Below, in pieces: positions 1 to 12,042 of a stretch of DNA of 64,000 nt. A model generated the notes under the pieces. The model searched no databases. It saw nothing but the letters and a program-made list of their open reading frames with translations, and was not told the origin of the DNA. The stretch's first letter is position 1; each line of letters starts with the position of its first letter. The DNA is from Thunnus maccoyii. Taxonomy: Eukaryota > Chordata > Actinopteri > Scombriformes > Scombridae. The stretch covers positions 6,898,655 through 6,962,654 of the forward strand of contig NC_056544.1 in NCBI RefSeq assembly GCF_910596095.1, given 5' to 3'. The position numbers and the translations under genes were made by a program.

Positions 1-437
1 AGTCTGGTTTAAAAACCATTTCAAAAACTGAATTTACATTGTCAGTAATAAAGAATGTGCAGAGGCAACTGACTTAAGTGCTCTGACAAGGCAGCAAAAA
101 CATTAGTGGCAACTTGTAGCTAATGTGGGAGATATCACTCAAACAAGGAGGCAAGTTTAACAGATGCAGATATTTCATACTTAAAAGTGGTATGAAGCAT
201 ACAGCTAGAGAAACTAACTGAGAAAAATAATATGATGACTGGATATGTTAAAAACACCACTGAATATAAGTCTTAGCATAAATTATTTCCATTGGGGTTT
301 GAACTACATGGTGCTAATGTGGTTATTAACAAAAAACACATTAATAATGCAACTTTACACACTCATAAAATGAGAAATGCATGTGTCAAATATGCACCTT
401 CTGAGAGGGGGACAGTATTAGTTGGATGCACGTCTTT

Positions 438-1693
438 TCAACCAATGAAATTCATCACAACAAGATGCAGGACGGTGTGAGCGAATAGAAAGTCAGCAAA
501 GGCTCTCTCTGGGGAGATAGACAGGAAGTCTCCTTTGTTCTGTGGGTTGATCTGGATACGAAGACACACTAAAAAAAAAGGCAAAAGACATGGAAGATTT
601 AGTATTACTGCAGTGCACCATTTCCAACTACCCAACTGGCAGAGATACATTACTAACATTTTAAGGCATTAAACTGCAACTGACCATTATCTTCATAATT
701 TACTACACTGTTCACTATTCTTATGATTTTTTTAGTACAAAAAACTTCACAAATATGATATCTGCCAAGTTTCAATTATTGTAAGACCAACAGTCAAAAA
801 AATGTATTACAATTATAACATAAAAGAGAGAAAGGCAACTAAGACATCACTTTTGAGAATGGTGTCTGATTCATGCACCAATGAAATATCGACACCTCTC
901 TTTTAGTGCAGTCTCGTTTTTTATAGTATGACTGTCACTTGATATCACTGTGCAGTTTGGTGCATTGAACATTGGTTTGATTAACAAAATCACTTAATCT
1001 CAATCACCCATTTATTGTTAATGGAGAAGTTCTGCAGTCAGTGGAATCAAAGGTTCTTTTCAAAGTGACCTGGTTATGTCAACTACAGCTTTGAGTAACA
1101 ATGACTTGATTATCTGTGACTATGGGAATACAATGGATTCTGAAATTGAGTACTAGCATACACTACATTTGGCAGTTTACTTGATACACTACAACTAATG
1201 CCATCTAATGAAACAACCTCGCGATTACTCTCGCGATGCTTATGGTGTTGAGTTTTTGTCCACACTGTGTTAAAGATGTTGGTTCAACTCTGCGGTCAAC
1301 TAATTTTTGTTAGAATACATTTTATTGCATTATTACTCAAGCCACTACATTTTAGTTAGCTTACTTAGCTCAGCGCACACGTCGAGCCAGAGGTCCAATG
1401 ACCGACCGAAGCTGAACGCACTGAGTAGACCATTTGGAGGGAGGGGGTTCAATTAAAGACTTTTAATTGAATAACTACTTACCTGCGAGAATGAAAGAGC
1501 CCACACATGAGATGAAGCCCGAAAGAAAGCTGTTGAAGGGGAAGGTGCCAACGAGCAGACAGTACAGGAACTGCAGCGCTCCGGTCAGCAAGATGTACAA
1601 CAAATACGCGTCCACCACTTTCAGCTTGTTGGGCGTCGTGGTGGTGTATTCCTCCAGGAACCGAGAGATCACTGATATGACCGAATTCGACAT
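438..1693 (-). CDS. dad1: DAD1, oligosaccharyltransferase subunit (defender against cell death 1)
   Basis: Small membrane subunit of the ER oligosaccharyltransferase complex, which transfers the preassembled glycan to Asn-X-Ser/Thr on nascent proteins; its loss triggers apoptosis in mammalian cells. Two coding exons on the minus strand: 1693-1483 (ATG to the split codon after SFILA, donor GTAAGT) and 568-438 (acceptor after a T-rich tract; stop TGA at 440-438). They join in frame to 113 residues, the same length as human DAD1. Near-identical blocks to the human protein are [53 protein letters not shown] and [12 protein letters not shown]. Three hydrophobic segments are visible. I chose the ATG at 1693 over upstream in-frame codons because it gives the family N-terminus (MSNSV; human MSASV). 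No AATAAA was seen on the minus strand before the window edge. The gene is divergent from abhd4. Confidence 0.97.
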
Positions 1694-2432
1694 GGTTACA
1701 GGATATTTTTTACTAGAAGGCGATTTTTGCACTGTTCGTCTTCCTCAGTCGAATGAGTGACGTGTCCCCACCAACCGGAAGCACTTTGGTGTAACAGAAA
1801 ATAAATTCCGTCTCTCGGAAGGAACCATAGAACAGGGCAAAAAGCCCGCAGGTTTACAACAAAGAGGTGTAATACGTGTAAAGATGTTCCACTCTGCCAC
1901 ATTTCGATCCAACTGCACTGCTACCAGTTTTGTTACGGCACTCTCACCAATTTTCTAGCGAAATGAAACAGGTCCCAGCTGTGAATCCCCTCCCAAAATA
2001 TCATATCATTGATATTACTCCACTTTTAAAATTCTCCAGCTCTCAATCCACATACAACCGGCCGCCAGTGTGTGTTGTTGGCTAGTAAGTCAATGTACTG
2101 TCAAGTTTGTGTCTGATAAACGCCGACCTAAAAACGTTTTAGGAAATTCACTCAAATAATGCAAGGCGAAATGTCTCTATTTTGGCTGTGAGCACCCCGT
2201 ACGTTGTATTTGGGGGGGGGGTTAGTTAATGACAGTGAGGCTTTATGTGTAGTGAAGCATCTTCTCTTTAGACGATCTTTGTACTCGGTCAGCTGATCTA
2301 GGAATGTACAAGTTACAAAACATAGAAACCCCGTAACACGCAGTAGTACCATTTAAAAAACAGACTCAAAGAAACGACTTGAAATCCCATAACGTAATTT
2401 TGCTGATTGTAGTCGCCGGAATATGTCAACCA
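1694..2432. promoter_or_regulatory. Shared dad1/abhd4 divergent promoter region
   Basis: About 740 bp separate the dad1 ATG (minus) from the abhd4 ATG (plus), so both promoters and both 5' UTRs must lie here unless there are unseen upstream exons. Within 90 bp of the dad1 start are an ETS-type motif ACCGGAAG (1774-1781) and a CRE-like TGACGTG (1758-1764), both typical of TATA-less housekeeping promoters. CG-containing sequence recurs near 2055-2075 (ccggccgcc) and 2410-2420 next to abhd4. A run of nine or more G lies at about 2211-2221. No convincing TATA box was seen. Assignment as a promoter is inference from position and motifs. Confidence 0.6.
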
Positions 2433-2985
2433 ATGGATCCTGCTACAACCACGGCTCCGATGCAGAACGACTGTGAGACAGAGTAAGTAACTTAAATACT
2501 AAATAGCTGCGTACAGCCTTCCCTGGTCTGCTTACATTTCATTTCAAACCTTTATTTATACAGGATAGGCCATTGAGAGCAAGCACTCTTTTTCAATTAT
2601 GACCTGATTACAATTCAAATATAAAATATAAGAAAATAAACAAACAAACAAAAGCAATATATTAAAAGCAATAACACATAATATGAAACATATTCGTTAT
2701 TAAACTTCTTAATTATATAATGCACATAAAATTTAAAGCTTAATGTGCTAGCTACATTTTTGAAAACTGAATATGTGTATTTTGTCGTTTTCTCTCTTCA
2801 AGACATTTACTGGGGTATTTACAAAGGAATACTGTACTGTAGTGTTTTGCCATTGTTTCTAAACGTATCTCTACCATATCCTAATGTAAAATACTGTTAC
2901 TGCCCACACTGACTTAAGGTGTTTATGTGTAATTACCCTAGAGAAATAAACCCTTTTTGGTACATTTTAGAAATGTAGCTCACTA

Positions 2986-3025
<40 letters not shown>

Positions 3026-6000
3026 TTGAGAAAACTATCAAGCCTTCTGTGACCAAAATGAGAGTAAAAGTATTAGTCCACTGTAAGTTAGTCACTGTCT
3101 CACTGTGAACTCCTGTGTCAGTACTTAAGGACTACTGTGTATAATAGTGATTGAATTAGGTGGTCTTGATCCAGCACTCCTGACAAACTGGTCCTTTTAT
3201 TGTCATTCATCGAAGAGCAGCAGTGAGTGACACGCCACAGTGACTCAGCAAGTTTGAATTGGCTGTTGACTGCCGAACAGGTAGAGGGTCTGGTGATGTA
3301 CCTGGTGTATTGATGGTAGAGGTAGAAGTGTGGCGCTGGCATATTTCTGCCTCAAGTCAAAGAGGAAGTGGGAGGTAAACCCCCCTCAGCTCAGCTGACT
3401 CGCCTTTTGATTTCCAGAATAAAAACTAAAAAAGAGGGAAGTGTATTGTATTAAACTGCTTGAGCGATAAATGTGATTTGTGTTAAGAGGTCACAGGTGA
3501 CCTACATACAGTTGTATGCAAAAGTTTGGGCACCCCTTGACAAAGAACATATTTTGAAATTATGAACATATTATGAAAACATCTTTCTGGCATGTGCACA
3601 AGTTTGGACACCATAAGAATTCTTATGTCTCAGATTCTTTTTACAAGGTCTCAGATCTTAATCAGCTCGTTAGACCTGAGGCATCTCAACAACTGTCATC
3701 AGGAAATGTCAGCTGGTGCCATTTTCATAGCTTTACAAAGCTTTGAAAGCTTTGAAAATGACACTCAGCAACCATGGGTTCCTCTAAGCAGCTGTGTAAG
3801 AAATGAAAGTTACTGATGCCGACAATGCAGGGGAAGGATTTAAACATAAATGAAAATCTGTGGGAAGATCTTAAAAGAGCTGTGCATGCAAGACGGCCCA
3901 AGAATATTGCAGAACTAGAAGCCTTTTGCAAGGAAGAATGGGAGAAAATCCCAAATACAAGAGTTGAATGACATGTAGCTGCCTACAAAAAGCATTTGCA
4001 AGCGATGATATCTGCCAGAGGGGGTGTTACACAGTACTGACTGTGTAGGTGCCCAAACTTTTGCAAATGCCACAATGTTTTTTTCTTTTTTATTGTTGTT
4101 CAATTTGTGACATAAAAAAGTATCTATGCGTCATTTTTTGCTGAAAATATTATGTTTTCCCCCATATTCTAGAGGGACTGTGTTTACTTTTTTTCAATTA
4201 AAAAAATCACCAAAATATGTGATTTGTGAAGGGATGTCCAAACTTTTGCACACACAACTGTAAATATTAACCACTACATCACAACTGTGGGTCCCGGCAC
4301 TGACTTTGATTGACAGCATGATGGCTGTGACATGTGACTCTCCTTGGTGTGTAACCCTTGTGTTCCCTACACATAACATGATAACATTAGCTACACTGGC
4401 TTTAACCTTGGACTCCTGTCAGAAGTATCATAGTGTTGCACTCAGCATGAGCTAAACATTTCATCTACTATCTCTTCGCTCTTTTCACATCTTTCCTTTT
4501 ATTTATTTCTTTTTTTGATAGGTCAAGTTCAGTTTGGAGCTGGTGGCCCTCCTGGCGTCCAACCTCCATGTCCCTTTTGAAGACTACAGAGTCCAAGATT
4601 CTTAACTGTAAGATCATGTTGACTAATACTGGCTGATGTACTGTAAGTGTAATGAGACACTTGCTGTGTATTCAACCAGCTGTTATGTTGCTGGCTATTG
4701 AAGTTACTAATGGTTTTACTAATGGTCATTTGTCTCTGGTCACAACAGGTATTCAGAATGACCTATGGGCCAGGTTTGTGACCCTTCCAAACCAAGACCG
4801 AATATGGACTCTGACCCTCACTAACAAGGCAGTTCGCAAACCTGTGACGCAAGGTACTGACCTCTGCCACCCTCCTCTCAGCCTTTGTTTGCTTACTGGG
4901 AGGCAACAGCTGCACTGTAATATTATCATAACATATGGATAACATAACCCATAACTATCTATCTTGTCTACCAACTGTGAAACTTACATCTGCTGCCTTA
5001 AAAGGTGTCCGCTTCGTTCTATTTGTGTCTGTCACTCTCACACACGTTCTCCTTTATTTCTTTTCTACCGCCCCCTCCTTTCTCCTACAGCTGCTAAGAC
5101 TCCCTTGGTGATGGTTCATGGCTTTGGAGGAGGGGTAGGCCTGTGGATCAGGAACCTGGACATGCTGAGCCGGTCACGGCCCGTATATGCCTTCGACCTC
5201 CTGGGTTTTGGCAGGAGTTCCAGGCCTTCTTTCCCTTCAGATGCTGAAAAGGCAGAGGAGCAGTTTGTCAACTCTATTGAGCAGTGGAGACAATCTGTAG
5301 GCCTGGAGAACATGATTCTGCTGGGACACAGTCTGGGGGGGTACCTGGCGACCTCCTATGCCATCCAGTACCCTTCTAGGTATGCTGATTGAACTCTTAA
5401 TACATGTCTTGAGGGGATCTTTAAGGATGAAAGACTTTAGTAGGTCATGTTCTATGAAAAAAGCCAGAATTGTATTTGAATAGCAGTCACTGAATGAGTC
5501 ATGCTCAATATTAAACTGGCTTGTGTCTATTTTTTTTATTTTATTTGAAGAATTGGAGCTAAAAGTTAAATGTATTGATTATTACATTTAATATTTATTC
5601 ATTGATTGTACATAATCAACTCATAATGCCTTTACCTGTCAAACCCATTTTAGGTGAAATTAGCTGTTAAGTATGAATAAGGAAAACAACATTTATGGAG
5701 TCACATACAGCTTGAGTAGAGTTGAGGCTACTGATTTGATAAACACTTAACACCTGTAATAAATGACTTTTTGGCCACTTAGAAACAAGATGTAAACACA
5801 ACATATAATACTTTTACATTTTATATGATGACACTGTTAACAAGAAGAATTTGCCTGTTTACACATCCAGCAGACACAGAGCAACATTAGCATTTATTTG
5901 AAGTCAGGCCACATGATGAATTGAAGTGTTTTAGCTCTGTTAGCTCTCTCAGGACTTCACTAGGGAAATGTATGCCCCCTTAGCTGGTAAATCCTCCACT

Positions 6001-7649
6001 ACTGTATGTTCACCAGCTAGATGATATCTGATAAGAATGGTGAGAATGAACCAAAACAGAACATTTACAGGCCATAAAACCAAAGAAATGAGCTGAAAGA
6101 TGCTAAAACGCTTTGTTTACCATCTGGGGAATTGCAGAGTTGGCTGATAATTCTTTGTGGGTTTGTCACTACGAGCAACACCCTTCACATTACACATAGT
6201 CATTCGATCCATTGTTAATGTAAAAATTTTGATTATAACAGCTTTAAACTGGTACTTGTACTAAGACTTTACAAAAGCGAATAGGAATCTGCTGCCCTGC
6301 CGTTTATCAGATATAAATGCAATAAGTTTGGCCCCTTATTTGTGCATCCATATTGTCTGCTTAAGAGACATGCTAAACAAAAATGTAAAAAAAAAAAATA
6401 TATATTTATTTTAATGCTTGTTAAGTACATACAAAACTAATGTTTGATGATCATATTTTCAATTTAGAGAGCTTAGATATCTGCTCTGAGTGCAATCATA
6501 ACCTTATGAATATCAATAAAACATAATATGATGACAAATACACAGCAGATGATGTGATTGATATATTGTATTCTGCTCTCTTCCAGAGTGTCACATCTTA
6601 TCCTGGTTGACCCGTGGGGTTTCCCTGAGCGCCCACAGCCACAGACACAGACCCAGGAGGGTCAAAGTCAGGGGCCAGAGGTGGTGAAAAGGCGGCCTAT
6701 TCCACGTTGGGTGAAAGCTATTGCAGCAGTGGTTTCCCTCTTCAACCCACTGGCTGTTATCAGAGCAGCAGGCCCATGGGGTAAGACGTGTAAATATCTG
6801 TCTGCTGTTGTGCTATGACACATGTAATGCTCTCATCTCACAGTGTGTAATTGGTTCAGGTCCGGGCTTGGTGAACAGATTTCGCCCCGATTTCAAAAGG
6901 AAGTTTGAAGATATGTTTGACGATGACACTATGACGCAGTATATCTACCACTGTAATGCACAAACCCCAAGGTACGTCAACACACGCGTCACATAATCAC
7001 ATTTTGAACAAAAGAACATAACACTTGCAAAAAGCTGACACGGGCTTTAGAAAACAGTGACGCCCTCTTAATTCCACATGCATTATTTTTTCATTGTCTT
7101 CCTCAACTAATTTCCATTCCACCTTTTCCATTTACTTTCCTTTTCCCAGTGGTGAGGTGGGTTTCCGGGCCATGTCGGAGTCTCTTGGCTGGGCTAAGAG
7201 GCCTATGCTTCAGCGGGTTCATCTGCTGCCCCCCTCCATGCCACTCACCATGCTGTATGGAGCACAATCCTGGGTGGACAGCTCATCTGGAGACAGAGTT
7301 GCCCAGATTAGGAGCCAGGTCCACACCAAAGTGCTGGTGAGTAGAGATGCCAAGATTCAAATACATAGAGACACAGAGTCATGAGATACAGTATTATCCG
7401 ATTATTAGTTTAGCTCTATTCGGTGTTCAGCTTTGAACTTGTGTAACCCTAATTTCATTTATATTTTCTGCACACTGACTGTAGTGAAACTTAATATAGT
7501 TATACATAATTTCTGACTGTCTTTTCTATCTTTATTTCCTTATCTGTGTCACTCTGCAGCTGATAAATGAAGCCTCTCACCATGTGTATGCTGATCAACC
7601 AGATGAGTTCAACAGAGTGGTCGAAAATATATGTAGCTCTGTTAACTGA
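2433..7649 (+). CDS. abhd4: ABHD4, alpha/beta-hydrolase (lyso-NAPE lipase)
   Basis: Serine hydrolase that deacylates N-acyl phosphatidylethanolamines and lyso-NAPE on the route to N-acylethanolamines. Eight coding exons: 2433-2482, 4522-4607, 4749-4853, 5091-5379, 6587-6780, 6860-6971, 7150-7336 and 7560-7649, all GT-AG and in frame, giving 370 residues (human about 342). Exon 2 carries the family signature WRPTSMS. Exon 4 has the oxyanion-region [10 protein letters not shown] and the nucleophile elbow GHSLGG, with Ser at about residue 161; the close paralogue ABHD5 has Asn there, which argues for ABHD4. Exon 5 has [11 protein letters not shown]. Exon 8 has the catalytic His in SHHVYADQP (about residue 348), also an HX4D motif. 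The first exon is assigned because its ATG, donor and split codon (GA|G) join exon 2 exactly; the 16 residues it encodes are poorly conserved, so that exon is the least certain. Intron 1 carries a Tc1 relic. Confidence 0.95.
2990..3022. repeat. (TA)n microsatellite
   Basis: About 16 uninterrupted TA units within abhd4 intron 1. Confidence 0.95.
3507..4262 (+). mobile_element. Degenerate Tc1/mariner transposon, internally deleted
   Basis: Inverted ends cagttgt-gcaaaa-tttg at 3509 and the reverse complement ending caactg at 4260, each flanked by the TA dinucleotide expected of Tc1/mariner target duplication. Between about 3835 and 4040 the plus strand encodes a recognisable C-terminal transposase segment: [15 protein letters not shown], then [15 protein letters not shown], an in-frame stop, and [15 protein letters not shown]. 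The N-terminal and DDE core regions are largely missing (the whole element is only about 755 bp against a usual 1.3-1.6 kb), so it is a dead copy. A second internal TIR-like motif sits near 4049-4066. Confidence 0.88.
5860..6245 (+). repeat. Dispersed teleost repeat, copy A (abhd4 intron 4)
   Basis: It shares ordered segments with a second copy at about 13750-14222: the aacattagcattt start, a ttcaccagctagatg / ttcactagctagatg block, ggtttgtcactac / gagtttgtcactac, and the end tccattgtta then gattataacagcttta. The two copies are in the same orientation on the plus strand. The start block also resembles the element at 58690-59045. No coding potential was seen, and I do not recognise a named family. 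Confidence 0.65.
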
Positions 7650-8265
7650 CATGTGCGTATGTGTACAAGGACTCTAACTACATATACAATTCATTCACAA
7701 TTGGTGGTTTCATCACTGCAAACTTTGCATGTGAAAGCACGCTGAATGGTTTTGTTTCAGGGCAGTAGCTCTTCATAACTTTGAATGTAATTTTGTTATG
7801 AATCCTGTCCTCATAGTAACAAGTTAGTGATATTATCGTAGTGAAATTGAGTTGTAATTTGTTGGCTGATGTACACTATTATTTTTTTTCAAGCTAGTAT
7901 TGTCGTTAAATGTATTTATTACATATGATATGTATTTTTAATGTGTCCATACAGGAGATTAATTGGACCACTTAATACACTACTAAATTATTTTGCCCAT
8001 TTTTATGTTGTTTTTTTTTTTACAATAAGTGAAACACACACATAACTGTGGATGCCAAGGGTTTATGTAAGGGTCTATAAGAGCAGCCACATGACTACTG
8101 ATTCACTTTTTTTTTTTTACATGTTCCTGAGATGAAGCATTAAGTACTATATGTAATATTTTCTTTGACCCCCTGCTTTTCTGTTTTACCTTTTAATTTC
8201 TGGTTGTGTATCAAACAGCTGTGTGTATTTTATACCTTGAAAATAATAAAAGCCTATTTGTCAGA
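7650..8265 (+). other. abhd4 3' UTR with AATAAA poly(A) signal
   Basis: About 600 bp of AT-rich sequence follow the abhd4 stop. The canonical hexamer AATAAA at 8245-8250 is the best poly(A) signal. It lies just before the hAT-like element that starts at about 8273, so the transcript probably ends at the repeat boundary. Confidence 0.65.
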
Positions 8266-8272
8266 TAGCCTT

Positions 8273-9116
8273 GAGGCAGTAGTGGAAGAAGTACACTGAC
8301 TATTTAAGTAAAATTAACATGGTCATAATACTTCATTACAAGTAAAAGTACCTACTTAGGTAAAAGTAAATTGACCCTGTGACTGATTACATTATTAGAT
8401 TGTAGCTGGTCAATGTTGAGCTAGCTTAGTATGCTTATCTGGTTTAATCACGTTGTGAGATAATTAGCAGGGGCCTCGGGCAATTATTTAAATGGAGCCA
8501 TCTGAGAAGTAAAGATACCTTGTGGAGTGTTTGACCTTTAGTATGTGCACGAGGATGCAAATGCACACGCGTGTGGGTGATGCAATGTGCACTCCCGCCA
8601 ATGGTTTCAAACTATTTCAAGGATCTATAGGTGGCTGCAATTTGCCAGCAAATGCAAGGAAGAAGAATGTTGCTACTACTAATCATGGAAGTAAACGCTT
8701 TGAAAATGTTTTAATGAGGTATGATATTTTACACTTCTGTAAACCTGCATGACCTCAAGGACACACACGGTGTGTTTTGGTGAGTAGCACACAAAATAAA
8801 CATAACTTTTGTGTGTTTCCAAGAAAACTCCACTGAGTATCTTTTTAAGAGGGAATGTCTTTTCAATGGAACTGCCAACAACTAGACACTTTTTCACAAT
8901 GCAAAATGATTTTTTAAGTTTTTTTTCTGTAAAATCTTAATCTGAAATGTAACGTGTAACTACAGCTGTCAAATAATTGTAATGGAGTAAAAAGTACAAT
9001 ACTTCCCCTTGAAATACAGTATATAGTGGAGCAGTTGAAGGATAAAGTAGCAACAGTGTGCTTAAGCACAGTACCTGAGTAAATGTACTCAGTTAATTTG
9101 CACCACTGCCTCCAAG
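8273..9116. mobile_element. hAT-like nonautonomous DNA transposon, about 840 bp
   Basis: Left end gaggcagtagtgg at 8273 and right end caccactgcctc at 9101-9112 are inverted repeats of each other. The CAGTGGTGG-type terminus with adjacent aagtac / agtaaaagta motifs is common in percomorph hAT MITEs. The flanking 8-mers (8269-8276 and 9109-9116) match at only 5 of 8 positions, so the target duplication is eroded or misplaced. No transposase ORF is present. Confidence 0.7.
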
Positions 9117-9218
9117 TCTACTAATGGGGAAATCCACATGTAGTGCACTTTGTGGGGTAACCAGTAGAGGTCACTAACAAATGTCACTCCTATTAGGTTA
9201 ACTGTGCATTTAAGGTTT

Positions 9219-9573
9219 CTGCCTGTCAGTGGTGGAAGATGGACTGTGTGGTCCTGCATTCAAAATGTTTTATGAGTGAAAATATATATGCATTATCAGA
9301 AAGTGAAACTACTCTTGTCCGGGCAGAATGGCCCATTAGTGTTAATTGTTATATTGTCGAATTATTAGTAGTATGACATTACATTTAACAATGAATTATA
9401 TTTTATAAGCTGATCAGTATGTTTTGTATGTAATATATAAACATGTAAAGTAACAAGTTACCATACTTAATATGGTCAAATAAAATTTCCCGTCAAAAAG
9501 TATTTAAGTGCAATGGTATAAAATGGAAATACTCAAGTACCTCAAAACTGTACGGAGCACCACTGCTGTCTGT
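9219..9573. mobile_element. hAT-like MITE with near-perfect 8-bp target duplication
   Basis: Left end CAGTGGTGGAAG at 9227 and right end GAGCACCACTG ending at 9565 form inverted termini. The flanking octamers are CTGCCTGT (9219-9226) and CTGTCTGT (9566-9573), 7 of 8 identical, as expected of hAT-superfamily 8-bp duplications. The interior is AT-rich without an ORF. Confidence 0.8.
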
Positions 9574-9579
9574 ACTTCT

Positions 9580-9870
9580 ATTTCAGTAAAAGTAGCAATA
9601 CCATAAAATACGTTTTACAAGTAAAAATTCTTTAATTAAAAAAATCAAAAGTACAAAAATGCTAGCAACAAAAGTAACCTAAATCATCAAAAGCAGGCAG
9701 CAGAATGGCCAGTGTTATAATAAATTAATGGATTATTATCACTGATGTATTAATGTTTCAATATTTTATAAACTCATCAAGGGATTGCATGTAAAGTTTT
9801 GATGTGAAAGTGGCTCTCAAATGAATGCAGTGGAGTAGTTGTATAAAGGAGCATAACATAGAAATACTAT
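9580..9870. repeat. Fragment of agtaaaagta-type hAT MITE
   Basis: Contains agtaaaagtagcaatacc, the repeated tacaagtaaaa, and the typical late segment gtggagtag-gtataaag followed by gcataacatagaaa. This is a truncated member of the same superfamily as the two elements upstream, without a clear right terminus. The following stretch to about 10387 shows nothing I can assign. Confidence 0.55.
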
Positions 9871-10387
9871 TTATTTATATAATATCACAATCAGTTATAC
9901 AATGTATGTCGATATGTCAGTATCTTCAATTACAAAATGCAGCAAAGGTGTGTCACTTTCCTCCGGCTGCACACTTGAAACGTGTTATTAAGAATTAATT
10001 CATCCCTTATGCAACACATTTTTTTGTCCACAGTTATATTGCAGAAATGGAAAGTTACAGGCTGTCACATTCTTCCTCTTTGATCTCTTGATTACATCAT
10101 CATTTTATCCTCTCTCACCTTTACAACCTGTAAGGGCTTGCCTGTTGTACAGAGGTAGAACATAACTCAGGAGCCTGGCCTACATACTAGTAAATGTTTT
10201 ATTACCAGCAAAGCACAGGAAATAAACTAGAAATACCGCCTTGCGTCTGTATGCCTTCGCCAACTGGTAAAGTTTACATCCATGTCTGTCCAGACTCATA
10301 ATAGTTGTAGTGAAGATTTTGAGGGATATTTAGTATATTTAGTAGTTTAGTATATATATATATGTATAGGATATTTAAGTATTAAGT

Positions 10388-11140
10388 GTATTTTCCTTGA
10401 ATGTGTTCACATGCTTGGCCAATAAAGCTGATTCTGATAAAACACAAAATTGTAGCCATGACAGTAAACAATGCTTCAGATATGATGTTGCTACAAAAAA
10501 GCTACAAATTCTAAAACGTGGATGCTTCACACACATCTTCAACCCGGCAGCACAGATGATCTGTACAATCACCACAGTGTCAAGGTGGCCACCCAAGATT
10601 AGTGTCACCAATTCAATATCTGATCAAATGTGAAATATGGTCACAATCTCCCTTTCTGTTCCTGAGTTATGGCGTTGATAATAGCCAGAAAAGTGTTTTT
10701 GCAGAACATTATGATGTCACATTGAAGTTGACCTTTGATCTCTTGGATATAAAATGTCCTCACATTATCATTTTATCCTATTAAACATTTATGTGAAACT
10801 TTGTCATAATTAGTGTATGAACTCTTCAGTTATGGCCAAAAACATGTTTTGTGAGGTAATAGTGACCTAGAACTTTGGCCTTTGACCACCGAAATCTAAT
10901 CAGTTCATCCTTGAGTCCAAGTGGACGTTTGTGCCAAATGTAATGAAATTCCCTCCAGGTGTTCCTGAGATATTGCATTCATGAGAATGGGATGGATGGG
11001 AGGTCACAGTGACTTTGACCTTTGACCAGCAAAATCTAATCAGTTCATCCTTGAGTCCAAGTGGATGTTTGTGCCAAATCTGAAGAAATTCCCTCAAGGC
11101 ATTCCTGAGATATCGCGTTCACAAGAATGGGACGGATATA
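10388..11140 (+). repeat. Dispersed teleost repeat with internal tandem units, copy 1
   Basis: Noncoding repeat containing two tandem units of roughly 130-140 bp (about 10865-11000 and 11010-11130). Each unit has gacctttgacca, aatctaatcagttcatcc, ttgagtccaagtgga and a cctgagatat block. Its left part (gctgattctgataaaacac ... gtggatgcttcacaca) is matched in reverse complement at about 45085-45640. The arrangement is one I recognise as a very common teleost interspersed repeat, but I cannot name the family. Confidence 0.75.
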
Positions 11141-12036
11141 CAGATGGACAGACAACCCGAAAACATAATGAAACATAAAAACATTCCAGGTAGACAAGGT
11201 AGATAAATAGTATAATATTAGTATAGTAGTAGTAGTAATAGTTTCCTTCACATTGTATGTTGAGTGCTGAAAACAGACTAGAACCAGGTGAAGCTATGGT
11301 GAGTTAAGGTCACACTTCCATTCTGACATGGCTGGCTGCAGTTCACAGCAGTGACAAGTCCAATTTTGCCAGAACTTGTTATACAAAGCTTAAGTCAGTG
11401 TAATGTACACACATACGATGAAAAAAAAAAAAACACAAAAAGATAATAAAGAGCAACATCTGGTAGAAGTTCATCTTAGGGAACATTAAGGCTTGCATTC
11501 TGCAAATGGAAACATTTCAGTTTTATGAATGCTGATTTGTTGGTTTTCAAAATAAACAAGGCAGTATGAAGTTGCATTTTCTCTGATGATCAAAGGAACA
11601 TTTTTGACATGTCCTTGTAGAGTTTTTTTTGCAAATCTTCATGGTAAATTTGTACAGAAAAATTACTTTTTCAACAAATTTACATTTTTTTTCAACAATA
11701 TTACAATTTGTTATTCAATCAAATAACATGTCAAAAAAACATGAGAAGTTGTAATGTGCCCTTTGCAAAATGTCAATGTCAATTACAACATCATTCCCTT
11801 TAAAACATTTCACAGTACCCTTCCTTCATGAATGCGAAAGCCACGTGAGGTTCATTTTGTCTGACAATACTTTTCATCTTATGAAACGCTATATGAATAA
11901 TACATATACAGTATTTACATTATCACAAAATAATGGTGACCTGAATCTCTGCACCTTCACATGCTTTGTTCAGTGTCTTCAAATGCATTAAGGCATGTCA
12001 GAACAGTGATTGTAATCTAACAGTTAAGTTTATAAC
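11141..12036. other. Remainder of abhd4-tgm1 convergent spacer
   Basis: AT-rich sequence with no ORF resembling a protein. Part of it is presumably tgm1 3' UTR and downstream flank read on the minus strand. Confidence 0.5.
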
Positions 12037-12042
12037 TTTAAT
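12037..12042 (-). terminator. Candidate tgm1 poly(A) signal (ATTAAA)
   Basis: TTTAAT on the plus strand reads ATTAAA on the minus strand, about 335 nt after the tgm1 stop. No canonical AATAAA was noticed nearer on that strand, so this common variant is the best guess; weakly supported. Confidence 0.3.

Larger units (their letters stand above)
2483..4521 (+). other. abhd4 intron 1 (about 2 kb, repeats only)
   Basis: It holds AT-rich unique-looking sequence, a TA microsatellite at 2990-3022 and a degenerate Tc1 transposon at 3507-4262. I see no exon-like block conserved with known proteins. The donor GTAAGT at 2483 and the acceptor at 4520-4521 bound it. Confidence 0.7.

Noticed and set aside
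1467..1760. 97-codon plus-strand open frame
   Set aside because: Antisense of dad1 exon 1, whose minus-strand translation is nearly identical to human DAD1.
5091..5379. ABHD5 (CGI-58) as identity of the hydrolase gene
   Set aside because: ABHD5 has Asn in place of the nucleophile Ser; this gene has GHSLGG, the ABHD4 N-terminal WRPTSMS signature and the dad1 neighbour seen for ABHD4.
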